From: DASYXT01 sp035934555
Lineage (GTDB): Bacteria; Verrucomicrobiota; Verrucomicrobiia; Limisphaerales; UBA8199
NCBI GenBank assembly: GCA_035934555.1
Contig: DASYXT010000115.1
Location: 1-64,000 of the forward strand
DNA: 64,000 nucleotides
Direction of reading: 5' to 3'
The translations under genes and the position numbers were made by a program. How positions within the stretch are numbered: the first letter of the stretch is position 1; every line of letters begins with the position of its first letter. Shown in pieces: positions 43,698 through 52,600 of the stretch. The notes beneath the pieces were generated by a model that saw only the letters and a program-made list of their open reading frames with translations, was not told the DNA's origin and ran no database searches.

Positions 43698-44954
43698 ATG
43701 CGCAATGGACAAACTGAGGTACTGGTCGTGGGCGCCGGACCGGTGGGACTCTGGACCACGCTGCTATTAAGCCGGGCTGGGCTGGAACCCACGCTTATCG
43801 ACCGCGAAGAACGCACCGCCGCGCGTAGCTATGCGTGCGCGTTGCACCCGCGGAGCCTGGAGATGCTGCAACGCGAGGGTCTGCTTGAACCCGCCCTGGC
43901 TCTCGGCCGCAAGGTGACCACGATGGCATTTTACGAGGGCACTGAACGCCGGGGCGCGCTGGACCTCAGCCGCAACGGCAGTCAATTTGGGTATTTGTTG
44001 ATTCTGCCGCAAAACGCGCTCGAGGGTTTGCTGGAGCAACGGCTCAAGCAAGCGGGTGTGAAGGTCCAGTGGCGGCACCGCCTGGACGACCTGGTTGACG
44101 AGGAAGAAGCAGTCACCGCGACGGTCGAGGAACTGCAAGGAACCGCTAGCGGCTACATTGTCCCCCATTGGGAAATGGTCGTGAAAAGTCGCACGGCAGT
44201 TCGCGCCCAGTTCCTGGTGGGCGCCGATGGGCATGCGTCGCTGGTGCGCCAGCGGCTTCATTTCGACCTTCAGCGCCTGGGACCCACCACAAACTTCGCC
44301 GCGTATGAATTCGAGACAGCGGACCACTGCGCGGACGAAGTGCGCGTCGTGCTGGATGGCCAAACGACCAACGTGCTTTGGCCGCTGCCCAATAACCGGT
44401 ATCGCTGGACGTTTCAACTGTTGCATGGCGAAGCGGAATTTCCCGAGAAGGAACGGCGGGCGGTGCGGTTGGACCAGCCGGAGGTGGATGAGAGGCTGAA
44501 ACAATATGTGGAAAAGGTGGCACGCCAGCGAGCACCGTGGTTTGAGGCCAAAGTGAGCCGGATAACGTGGTGTTCACGGGTTGCGTTTGAGCAGAGCCTG
44601 GCAGGCGCTTTTGGCCGGCACCGGTGCTGGCTTGCCGGCGACGCGGCGCACCAGACCGGTCCGGTCGGCGTGCAGAGCATGAACGCCGGTTTCGCCGAGG
44701 CTGACGGATTATGCGCGCTTATGGCGAAGGTGTTGAAACAGGAGGCGGAGTTCAGCGCACTGAATGAGTACAACCAGTTGTGGCAGAAAGAATGGCAGCG
44801 GCTGCTGGGCGGGCAGCTCCGGGTGCAGCCGCAGGCCAAAACCAATCCCTGGTTCGGCCAGAAGGTGTCAGAGCTGCGCTCGTGTCTGCCGGGGCTGGGG
44901 ACCGAGCTGGGCGGGTTGGCGGCGCAACTGGGTCTGGAGTTCCCCGTGACGTGA
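43698..44954 (+). CDS. FAD-dependent aromatic-type monooxygenase (PHBH fold)
   Basis: 418 residues. N-terminal FAD Rossmann motif GAGPVGLWTTLLLSRAG with the usual acidic residue (LIDRE), the middle DG motif VGADGHASLVRQ, and the C-terminal GD motif WLAGDAAHQTGPVGVQSMN. These are the three fingerprints of p-hydroxybenzoate-hydroxylase-type flavoproteins. Substrate may be a polyketide, quinone or aromatic; nothing nearby tells which. Stand-alone gene. Confidence 0.87.
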   Translation: MRNGQTEVLVVGAGPVGLWTTLLLSRAGLEPTLIDREERTAARSYACALHPRSLEMLQREGLLEPALALGRKVTTMAFYEGTERRGALDLSRNGSQFGYLLILPQNALEGLLEQRLKQAGVKVQWRHRLDDLVDEEEAVTATVEELQGTASGYIVPHWEMVVKSRTAVRAQFLVGADGHASLVRQRLHFDLQRLGPTTNFAAYEFETADHCADEVRVVLDGQTTNVLWPLPNNRYRWTFQLLHGEAEFPEKERRAVRLDQPEVDERLKQYVEKVARQRAPWFEAKVSRITWCSRVAFEQSLAGAFGRHRCWLAGDAAHQTGPVGVQSMNAGFAEADGLCALMAKVLKQEAEFSALNEYNQLWQKEWQRLLGGQLRVQPQAKTNPWFGQKVSELRSCLPGLGTELGGLAAQLGLEFPVT

Positions 44955-44970
44955 AAATCCACTTTCTTTT

Positions 44971-44992
44971 CATTCTGATCTTTGCCAGAATG
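44971..44992. other. short inverted repeat between the FAD monooxygenase and DUF1573 genes
   Basis: CATTCTG and CAGAATG form a 7-bp stem around an 8-base loop 16 bases after the monooxygenase stop. No T run follows on the plus strand, so it is a weak candidate terminator or a binding site in front of the next operon. Confidence 0.3.
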
Positions 44993-45017
44993 TAAATCGG
45001 ATTAAAAAGAAATACGT

Positions 45018-46151
45018 ATGAGAACCGTGAATGCCCGCTTGGGCTTTTTGTTGTCGATATTCAGCGGCTTGAGTGTCGTGGCCCAAACGCCCCCTCCGGC
45101 TCCCGGAGCTGTCGCCGCCGCGACCAATGCCATCGGCCCGAAGATTGTTTTTGCCACGCCGATTCACGATTTCGGCAAGACCAAGGCCGGCGAACCCGTC
45201 CATTATAGTTACGTCTTTACCAATACGGGCGACCAGTTGCTCGAAGTTCGCGGCGTACAGCCCTCCTGCGGCTGCACCACCGCCGGCCAATGGACCAGGC
45301 AGGTCAAACCCGGTGACAGCGGCTCGATCGCGATTCAGTTTAATAGCGCGAACTTCAATGGCCCGGTGTTCAAGACCATCACGGTGACCTCCAACGCTAA
45401 GGACCAGCCCACTACGGTGCTGCAGCTCAAAGGGACCGTGTGGAAGCCCATCGAGTTTTCTCCCCCCTACACGGTGCTGACCTTGATGCCTGACGCGCCC
45501 AGCGCGTCGGCGACCGTTCGGGTGATTAATAATATGCCGGAGCCGCTCCAGGTCTGGGACCCCTCGAGCAATAACCAGGACTTCACCATCGCGCTGCGCA
45601 CCAACACCCCGGGCAAGGAGTACCAGGTGACGATTTCCGCCACCCCGCCGCTGCACGCAGGCAATGTGGCGGCCCGGATTACTTTGAAGACCTCGAGCGC
45701 CACCGCGCCGACCCTCGATATTCCCTTCTGGGCGAATATCCAGCCGGCCCTCATGGTGATGCCGCCACAGATCATGCTGCCCGAGGCGCCGTTAACCACC
45801 AAAGCCACCCCGTCCATCACCATTCAGAATAACAGCACCAATCAGCTCACGCTTTCGGATGCCGGCGTCAATGTGCCCGGTGTGGACGTGCAGGTGAGAG
45901 AAATCAACCACGGCCGAACTTACAGCGTTGGCCTGGTGTTCCCGCAAGGATACGCGAATCCCGCGGGGCAGATGACCGAATTGACCATCAAGTCCAGCAG
46001 CCCGCGCATGCCCTTAATCAAGGTCCCGATTATGCAGGTGGCCCAGCGTTTTCAGCCACCCGGCGGCCTGCCCGTCACCGCCCCCGTGCCAAACCAGGTG
46101 CGGCCGCTGCCGCCGGCGCCGCCCAAACCAACGGCTCAATTGACGCAGTAA
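45018..46151 (+). CDS. secreted DUF1573 protein
   Basis: 377 residues with a signal peptide (MRTVNARLGFLLSIFSGLSVVAQ). At about 45-130 is the DUF1573 signature: IHDFGKTKAGEPVHYSYVF, NTGDQLLEV, SCGCTTA. This is an immunoglobulin-like fold of the ASH/MSP family. Two further beta domains follow, then a Pro-rich tail. In Bacteroidetes and Verrucomicrobia such proteins are periplasmic. It starts a three-gene operon with a rhodanese and a MauE/DoxX-type protein; the SCGC pair could take part in thiol chemistry with those (inference). Confidence 0.85.
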   Translation: MRTVNARLGFLLSIFSGLSVVAQTPPPAPGAVAAATNAIGPKIVFATPIHDFGKTKAGEPVHYSYVFTNTGDQLLEVRGVQPSCGCTTAGQWTRQVKPGDSGSIAIQFNSANFNGPVFKTITVTSNAKDQPTTVLQLKGTVWKPIEFSPPYTVLTLMPDAPSASATVRVINNMPEPLQVWDPSSNNQDFTIALRTNTPGKEYQVTISATPPLHAGNVAARITLKTSSATAPTLDIPFWANIQPALMVMPPQIMLPEAPLTTKATPSITIQNNSTNQLTLSDAGVNVPGVDVQVREINHGRTYSVGLVFPQGYANPAGQMTELTIKSSSPRMPLIKVPIMQVAQRFQPPGGLPVTAPVPNQVRPLPPAPPKPTAQLTQ

Positions 46152-46193
46152 TCCGGTGCGGCAGGGCCGGGTCGCCCGAGCCGCGCTTAGTTT

Positions 46194-46793
46194 GTGAGAA
46201 ATGTTTTGCTGGAAGCTCTGCTGGTGGCCGGCGGCGCTGCGGTTTTGGCTTTCGCCGCCAATGCGCTCTCTCCTCGAGGCCTGAGCCTTGGACACGATTA
46301 CTTCCCGCGCGGCGCGTTGACGAATAGCGTGCTGGCGCAGCCGGCCGCGCAGGGCAGTAGCACGGGCGCCCCGGCGACGGTTCTCGACCAGGTTGTGGCA
46401 CAGGGTGTGCACCTGGCCGACGGAAAGGAGGCGCAGGCCCTTTTTCATGACCCCGGTTTCCTGCAAGGCCAGGTGGCCTTCGTTGACGCTCGGGCGCCGG
46501 AGGAGTACCAGGCCGGGCATATTCCCGGCGCGTATGAGTTTGATCGGTTTCACCCTGAGAATTACATGGGAACGGTTTTGCCGGTGTGCCAGTTCGCGCG
46601 CCAGGTAATGGTGTATTGCAACGGTGGGACGTGTGAGGACAGCGCGTTTGCGGCGATGTTCCTGCTCTCGGCGGGTGTGCCGAAAGAAAAGCTGCTCGTC
46701 TATCCGGGCGGCATCAGCCAATGGAGCACGAATGGATTGCCGATCGAGACGGGTGAGCGCGACAGCGGCCGTTTTCTCGAGGTGAAAAGATAA
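46194..46793 (+). CDS. membrane-anchored rhodanese-like protein
   Basis: 199 residues from GTG 46194. An N-terminal helix (VLLEALLVAGGAAVLAFAA) anchors a rhodanese domain at about 75-185 with FVDARAPEEYQAGHIPGA and the active-site loop YCNGGTCEDS (Cys in the CNGGTC loop). It transfers sulfane sulfur or reacts as a thiol sensor, probably in the periplasm. Middle gene of the DUF1573-rhodanese-MauE trio (42- and 6-base gaps). Confidence 0.85.
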   Translation: MRNVLLEALLVAGGAAVLAFAANALSPRGLSLGHDYFPRGALTNSVLAQPAAQGSSTGAPATVLDQVVAQGVHLADGKEAQALFHDPGFLQGQVAFVDARAPEEYQAGHIPGAYEFDRFHPENYMGTVLPVCQFARQVMVYCNGGTCEDSAFAAMFLLSAGVPKEKLLVYPGGISQWSTNGLPIETGERDSGRFLEVKR

Positions 46794-46799
46794 CACGCC

Positions 46800-47363
46800 A
46801 TGGATGACACGGCCACACGTCCTGGCAACCCGGAAACGCATAGCGCTCTGACGCTCCTGGCGGTGCTCAGCCGGTGGTTACTGGGAGCCGTGTTCATTTA
46901 TATGGGCCTCAGCAAGGCCCTGCATCCGGAAGCGTTCCTGAAGTTGGTCCGGCAATACGAGATCGTCAGCGGTCCGCTGGCGCTTAATGCGATTGCCGCG
47001 ACCCTGCCGTGGTTCGAAGTGTTTTGCGGTTTGCTGTTGGTGGCTGGGGTCGCCGTACGCGGGACCGCCGTGGTGGTGGGGCTGATGCTGTTGCCGTTTA
47101 GCTTACTCGTGCTGAGGCGTGCGTTGGCCATCGCCGGCGCGCAGCACCTGGCGCTCTGCGCGGTCAAATTCGATTGCGGCTGCGGCGCCGGCGAAGTTTT
47201 TATCTGCCACAAGCTGTTGGAAAATGCGGCTCTGCTGATCATAGCGGTTGGCCTGCTCTCGACGGAATCACGCCGGTACTGCGCCCGGTTCTCGATGCTT
47301 GCGCCTGCGAAAACCAAGACCCCACTGGACCCGGGCGCCACGACCGCGCACGAAGTCAGGTAG
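46800..47363 (+). CDS. MauE/DoxX-type membrane protein
   Basis: 187 residues with four transmembrane helices (about 22-40, 65-85, 88-108, 130-150). The motif VFIYMGLSKALHPEAFL is typical of DoxX/MauE. A cytosolic or periplasmic CGCGAGEV cysteine pair sits between helices 3 and 4. MauE helps disulfide or quinoprotein maturation; DoxX is linked to sulfur and thiol metabolism. The neighbouring rhodanese and the SCGC protein support a thiol/sulfur role. Confidence 0.83.
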   Translation: MDDTATRPGNPETHSALTLLAVLSRWLLGAVFIYMGLSKALHPEAFLKLVRQYEIVSGPLALNAIAATLPWFEVFCGLLLVAGVAVRGTAVVVGLMLLPFSLLVLRRALAIAGAQHLALCAVKFDCGCGAGEVFICHKLLENAALLIIAVGLLSTESRRYCARFSMLAPAKTKTPLDPGATTAHEVR

Positions 47364-47421
47364 CACCTTCGAACCTTCCCCTCGAGTGTGCGGCAAGGGA
47401 ATTCCTTTTGAAGCCGGCGGC

Positions 47422-47607
47422 TCAGCGCCGTTTGCGCGCGGGCAGCGACTTGCGTTTGGTCTTGGCCACATGCCGCAGTTGGCTGCGGGTCATTGAATTA
47501 TACATGCTTTTGGAAGCACCGCGCAGGGAGGCTTTGCTTTTGCGGTCGCGCTTTGCCGCCAGGGCCGCTCCGGCAGCCATTTGTTGTTTCTTCGATTTAG
47601 CTGGCAT
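47422..47607 (-). CDS. DUF3008 small basic protein
   Basis: 61 residues starting MPAKSKKQQMAAGAALAAKR, with LRGASKSMYNSM and a basic tail (AKTKRKSLPARKRR). This matches DUF3008, small stress-associated basic proteins of unknown role, at the usual length. It is monocistronic and convergent with the MauE gene. Confidence 0.85.
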   Translation of the reverse strand: MPAKSKKQQMAAGAALAAKRDRKSKASLRGASKSMYNSMTRSQLRHVAKTKRKSLPARKRR

Positions 47608-47674
47608 GAAGTAACTAAACCGCGAACCGGGGTGGGTCGGCTACGGGGTATTTCCCGCCCCGGCCCGCTCCGCC

Positions 47675-47830
47675 CTAAAACACCGGCAGCCACGGCGCCG
47701 GCAACAGCGGGTTGTTCGCGTCGTCTTCGGTGCAGCCCTGGACGCACAACACGGCGCCCAACAAAGCGACCGCCAGAAGCAACTTGAGGAGTTTGGATTT
47801 AACTGCCGAAGCGGTGAAGTATCGTTTCAT
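47675..47830 (-). CDS. small predicted lipoprotein
   Basis: 51 residues from ATG 47830 (MKRYFTASAVKSKLLKLL). A hydrophobic stretch ends in VQGC, a plausible though not ideal lipobox, followed by only about 20 residues rich in Asp, Asn and Pro (TEDDANNPLLPAPW). It resembles the tiny lipoproteins seen in many Gram-negatives. Function unknown; no neighbour in an operon. Confidence 0.5.
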   Translation of the reverse strand: MKRYFTASAVKSKLLKLLLAVALLGAVLCVQGCTEDDANNPLLPAPWLPVF

Positions 47831-47962
47831 AGATGAGATGGCAACCCAATGTCGCGAGTTTATGCGCGGCATTCAAGCTAAACCGGGTTCCCCAATTCAA
47901 GCCAGCAGGGGGCACATCGGCTTGTGCAGAGCTGGAACAGGAGCAGGGCAGTAGCGGAGGAG

Positions 47963-48050
47963 AACGTTGAGCAGACGGAGGGCAGACGGAGGGATGACGG
48001 AGGGCAGACGGAGGGCAGACGGAGGGATGACGTTGGGATGACGTTGGCAT
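47963..48050. repeat. 11-bp tandem repeat array
   Basis: About seven imperfect units of the type AGACGGAGGGC / TGACGGAGGGA / TGACGTTGGGA. Variants alternate so a 33-bp superperiod is partly visible. The array lies in the gap between argB and the small lipoprotein gene, with no open frame using it convincingly. Such arrays vary in copy number between strains. The remaining intergenic DNA 47831-47962 and 48051-48098 shows nothing further. Confidence 0.75.
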
Positions 48051-48098
48051 AACCCATTATCAGCGGGCATTTGAGCCCGCAGCCTCCGCGACCTAAGA

Positions 48099-48974
48099 TC
48101 AGGGTACGACCTCTGTCCCAATCCCCGCGTCAGTAAATATTTCCAGCAACACGGCATGGGGCACGCGGCCATCGACCAGCGAGACTTTCTCGACGCCGGC
48201 CTGCAACGCCGCCAGGGCGCTGTCGATTTTGGGGATCATCCCGCGGTCAATCACCCCGGCGGCTTTCAACGCCGGCACCTCGGTCGCCTGGAGCCGCGAG
48301 AGCAAGGTCGCGGGGTTATTCGCATCGCGCAGCAGGCCGGGCACATCGCTCATGAACACCAGGCGGCGGGCCTTGAGCGCGCTGGCAAGCTGGGCCGCGG
48401 CGATGTCCGCGTTGCAATTATAGACCTGGCCGTCCTCGCCGCGGGCGGTGGGGCTGATCACCGGCGTGATCCCTTGCTCGATACAGCGCAGCAACGGCGC
48501 GGTGTTGACCGACGTCACTTCCCCCACAAACCCCACGTCGAGAGGCGCACCGTGGGCATCGCGCAGGTCCAGTTTGCGGCAGCGGAAGATGTCGGGCCCG
48601 GCGAAACCCTGGGCCAGGCCGCCGAGGGAATGGATGGCCTGGACCACCTCGGGATTGATCTCGCGCGAGAGGACCTCATCGACAATCCGAACGGTGGCGG
48701 CATCGGTGACGCGCTGACCTTGAATGAAGCGAGCGGGCAGCCCGGCGCGTTCCATCGCGCGCGTGATGGCCTTGCCGCCGCCGTGGACCACGACGGGGTT
48801 GAGCTCGACCGCTTCGAGAAACACCAAATCGCGCGCGACGCTGGTGCGCACCGCCGGGTCGGGCGAATCCATGAAGCTGCCGCCGTACTTGATCACCAGC
48901 GTCGCGCCGTTGAATTTCTGGATGTACGGCAGCGCTTCCAGCAGCGTCGCCGCCTTTGCAATTAAATCCTGCAT
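48099..48974 (-). CDS. argB: acetylglutamate kinase
   Basis: 291 residues. It phosphorylates N-acetylglutamate, step 2 of arginine synthesis. Amino-acid-kinase fold: IKYGGSFMD near residue 28, VVVHGGGKAITRAME, NCNADIAAAQLA and a C-terminal VEKVSLVDGRVPHA loop are all diagnostic. Length is normal. The N-terminal helix may mean an arginine-inhibited hexameric form; I cannot confirm. No other arg gene is adjacent. Confidence 0.95.
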   Translation of the reverse strand: MQDLIAKAATLLEALPYIQKFNGATLVIKYGGSFMDSPDPAVRTSVARDLVFLEAVELNPVVVHGGGKAITRAMERAGLPARFIQGQRVTDAATVRIVDEVLSREINPEVVQAIHSLGGLAQGFAGPDIFRCRKLDLRDAHGAPLDVGFVGEVTSVNTAPLLRCIEQGITPVISPTARGEDGQVYNCNADIAAAQLASALKARRLVFMSDVPGLLRDANNPATLLSRLQATEVPALKAAGVIDRGMIPKIDSALAALQAGVEKVSLVDGRVPHAVLLEIFTDAGIGTEVVP

Positions 48975-49063
48975 GGCTGATTAGTGATTCTGCATCCTGT
49001 TCGCTCTACACTAAATACTGAATAGCTGAATGCCGATGACTGATTCCTGAACACTGGATAGCG

Positions 49064-49480
49064 TCATTGCTCCCTCGCCTCCGCCACCGCTTGTCCCAGT
49101 TTCGCGCCGCAGCCGAAGCAATAATTCGAGTGGGGGGGGCACAATACCCCGCAATGCGCGCACTGCAGATGCGCCGCGGCGTGCCGGTAATGAATCACCA
49201 GATTACGGATATAGGGAATCCAGGTGAAGAGGTACGCGAAGATGAACACCGAATCATGCCGGTCCAGCGCATAGAGCAGCAACAGGAGCGAGCCCGCCAG
49301 GCTCAGCCACCAGAACGCGGTCGGCACCACCACCCGCTTCAGCTTTTCGGTCGCATACCACTGCACGAAAAAGCGCGAGAAAAAGACGGCGTTGCCAACC
49401 CAGCCCACCACCTTCCACACGCTCCAGGCGATGCCCAGGAACTTGCCATCGTGCCAGATCAGGTCTCTGAACCAATCCAT
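49064..49480 (-). CDS. LAB_N-domain membrane protein with C-terminal zinc ribbon
   Basis: 138 residues from ATG 49480 (MDWFRDLIWHDGKFLG). The N-terminal part is the LAB_N domain (lipid-A-disaccharide synthase N-terminal type: VGWVGNAVFFSRFFVQWYATE, PTAFWWLSLAGSLLLLLYA, FTWIPYIRNL) with three transmembrane helices. It is followed by CxxC...CxxC (CAHCGVLCPPHSNYCFGCG), a zinc ribbon. LAB_N proteins act with surface glycolipid glycosyltransferases; the zinc ribbon is an uncommon addition. Confidence 0.8.
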   Translation of the reverse strand: MDWFRDLIWHDGKFLGIAWSVWKVVGWVGNAVFFSRFFVQWYATEKLKRVVVPTAFWWLSLAGSLLLLLYALDRHDSVFIFAYLFTWIPYIRNLVIHYRHAAAHLQCAHCGVLCPPHSNYCFGCGAKLGQAVAEAREQ

Positions 49481-49647
49481 GGCGGAAAGCCTAAGCGCGC
49501 CGGGCAGGCACGGGAAGGAAGAAACGGGGTGGCCCCGAACATCCAGTTCAACGCGCTCGATAGCGGGTTCAATTAAGCCCAAGCCTTTACCCCGCCCTGG
49601 GTGGGGCAAAACGTGGGAAACTTCTGTTGCGCCCTGCGGTTTCCGGG

Positions 49648-52600
49648 TTATCGGTACACGGCTCGATAATACGCGCAGGTGCCTGGCGGATTGGGATCGA
49701 CGAAGCTCGCGTTGCCCGAATCGTCCGTCAGCGCGGTGCCGACCACTATCCAGGGGCCGTTGAGCGATTGCGCGCGCTCGATAGAGTAACTGCGGTCGGC
49801 AAACCCGTTGAACCGAATCTGCATGCCGTTGCTGCTGGCCATGGGCTGCAACATCGCCGCCGCCGCCGCGCCTCGCGCCTCAATCAAAACTTCCATCGCG
49901 GCCGATGCCGTGCCGCCAAGGCCGTCGGTGACGGTGTATCTGAATTCGTCGGCACCGACATAATTGGTGGGCGGAACATAAACCACACCGTCCGGCGCCA
50001 GCGTCACGGTGCCACCGTTGGTGCTGGGCGAAGAAACCGCGCTAATGCTCAGCGTGTCACCATCCGGGTCCGAGCAATAATCCAGGAAGCGGTAACTGGG
50101 GATGAGCGTGACTTCGCCTGTCAGCACTTTCACGAAGGCTGTTCCGGCGACCGGCGGGTGATTGGTGCCGCTGCACTTGCCTGCACCGCCCGCGGCGTAA
50201 ATCGCCTGAATCTCAGTCGCGGAGAGGGCGCGATTGTAAACGCTCGCCTCGTCCACCAACCCCAGAAAACTGGTCACATGATCGCTGCCGCGCGTGCCGA
50301 TGCAGAACGTGCCGTTGAAGACGAACCCGGGGTTAAACGGTGGCATCATTTCGCCGACGCCGTCGATGTACAAGACTACGTTGCTGCCTGATTTGGTGAC
50401 GGCGATGTGATGGAAACTGTTAGTGTCGGTGAGTGTGGTGGTTGAGGCGACTGAGGCATAACCGACTTTGTCAAGGAAAAGGTGCCCATCATCGAACAAG
50501 CCGAACCCGAACCCGCCCCAAACCCAAGATACCACATGCCCGTGATTATATATATCCCATGTGGCTTTGGTGCTGCTGCCGCGTTTGATCCACGCTTCGA
50601 TGGTGAAATCCTGCAATTCCAGGTCAGCCGGCCTGCCGCAATCGACGCCGCCGCCCGAACCATTAATGCTGAAAGCCTGGCCCACTTCGCCGGGGGCAAA
50701 CTCGGTATTGGCGAGTAAGGTCCCGTCATTGGTACCGACCGCATCGAGCGCGTTGCCTTCCGCCTTCCACCAGCCCACCAGGTTCGCAGGTGGTGGATCG
50801 CAGGTCACAGGCGGCGGTGGCGGACATTTTCCGGCGCTGCCTGCGGCGTAGATCGCCTCAATCTCCGTTGCTGAGAGGGCGCGGCTATAAAGGCTGACCT
50901 CATCGATTAGGCCGCGGAAATACCATGGACCCGAGGTCAGTCCACCGATGCACAACGGTTGCGAGGTCGCCAGGACTGGCCCCGTCACCGCCAGGCTGCC
51001 ATCCTGCACGCCGTTGACGTACAGCTTCAGGGTTGTGCCGTCGTACGTCAGCGCCACGTGATACCAGTGGTTCAGGGACACCGGCGTGGTTCCAGTGTAG
51101 AAAATGAATCCGCCCGGCACTCCGACGTGTGGCCGGAAGGCCAACCCCGTTCCCGAGGTCACCAGCGCCAAGTCATATTGGCGCTCCGACGCGGCGTCGT
51201 CCTTTCCGACGATGACCATAGAATCAGTAGCCGGCACATTGGTTGGATAGACCCAGGTCTCAATAGTGATCGCATTTGCAGGGTTGAGCGAAGGCGAGTT
51301 TGGCACCTGGACGTACTGCGCGCCGCCGTTGAAATCAAAAGCCTGCCCGACCTCACCGGGCGCGAAGGTCACCCCGTTGATCAGCGTGCCATTATTCACG
51401 CCCAGCGCATCATCGGCGTTGCCTTCGCCGCGCCACCAACTCACGAGCCCCTCCGGTGCCGGTGTGCAATTGGTCGTGTTGGGTTGCACAATCAACGCCG
51501 CATTGGAGCTGAGCACCTGCCCCACAGCATTGCTCACCAGCACCGCGTAATTGCCGGCCTCGCTCAACTGAATATCCGTCAGCATCAGGGCTGCGCTGGT
51601 TTGGTTGGTCAGTGGTTGGCTATTGAACTGCCATTGATAGGACAGTGGCTGGCTGCCGCCGGCGGTCACCGTGAATGTGGCCGTCTCGCCGACTGTCACC
51701 GTGAGGTTTGTCGGCTGCGATGTGATCAGCGGCGGCGTAGGCACCGCACATTTGCCAGCGCCGCCCGCGGAGTAAATCGACTGAATTTCTGTAGCCGACA
51801 GAGCGCGGTCATAGACACTTGCCTCATCCACTAATCCCAGAAAGCTGGTCACATGGTCACTGCCGCGCGTGCCGATGCAGAACGTACCGTTGAAGACGAA
51901 CCCAGGGTCAAACGGCGGCATCGTCTCGCCGACGCCATCGATGTACAACACTACGTTGCTGCCAGATTTGGTGACGGCGATGTGATGGAAGATCGTGGTG
52001 TCGGTTAGTGTGGCCGTCGAAGCCACCGAGGCGTAGCCGACTTTATCGAGGAAAAGTTGCCCGTTATCGAACAGACCAAACCCGAACCCGCCCCAGACCC
52101 AAGACACCACATGGCCATGGTTAAAGACATCCCAAGTGGCTTTGGTGCTGCTACCCCGTTTGATCCATGCTTCGATGGTGAAATCCTGCAGTTCCAGATT
52201 CGCCGGCGCGCCGCAATCGAGGCCACCCCCGGAGCCGTTGATACTGAAGGCCCGGCCGACTTCACCTGGCCCGGAAGCCGTATTGCCCAGCAAGGTCCCA
52301 TCATTGCCGCTGACGAAATCGAGCGCATTGCCTTCGGATCGCCACCAACTGATCAACCCGTCCGGCGCCGAGGTGCAATTAGTCGGGTTCGCCAGCACCG
52401 CCAGGACCGCATTCGAACTGAGCACGGAACCCGCAGCGTTGCTCACGAGCACAGCGTAATTGCCCGCATCGCTCAACTGCACATCGGTCAGCACCAGTGC
52501 CGCGCTGGTCTCGTTGGTCAACGGTTGACCACTGAACTGCCATTGGTAAAAAATCGGGGCGTTGCCCGTGGCAGCGACAGAGAACGTCGCCGTCCCTCCG

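Noticed and set aside
47799..48172. frames across the 11-bp repeat array encoding Pro/Ser/His repeats
   Set aside because: Repetitive text only; no start signal or family.
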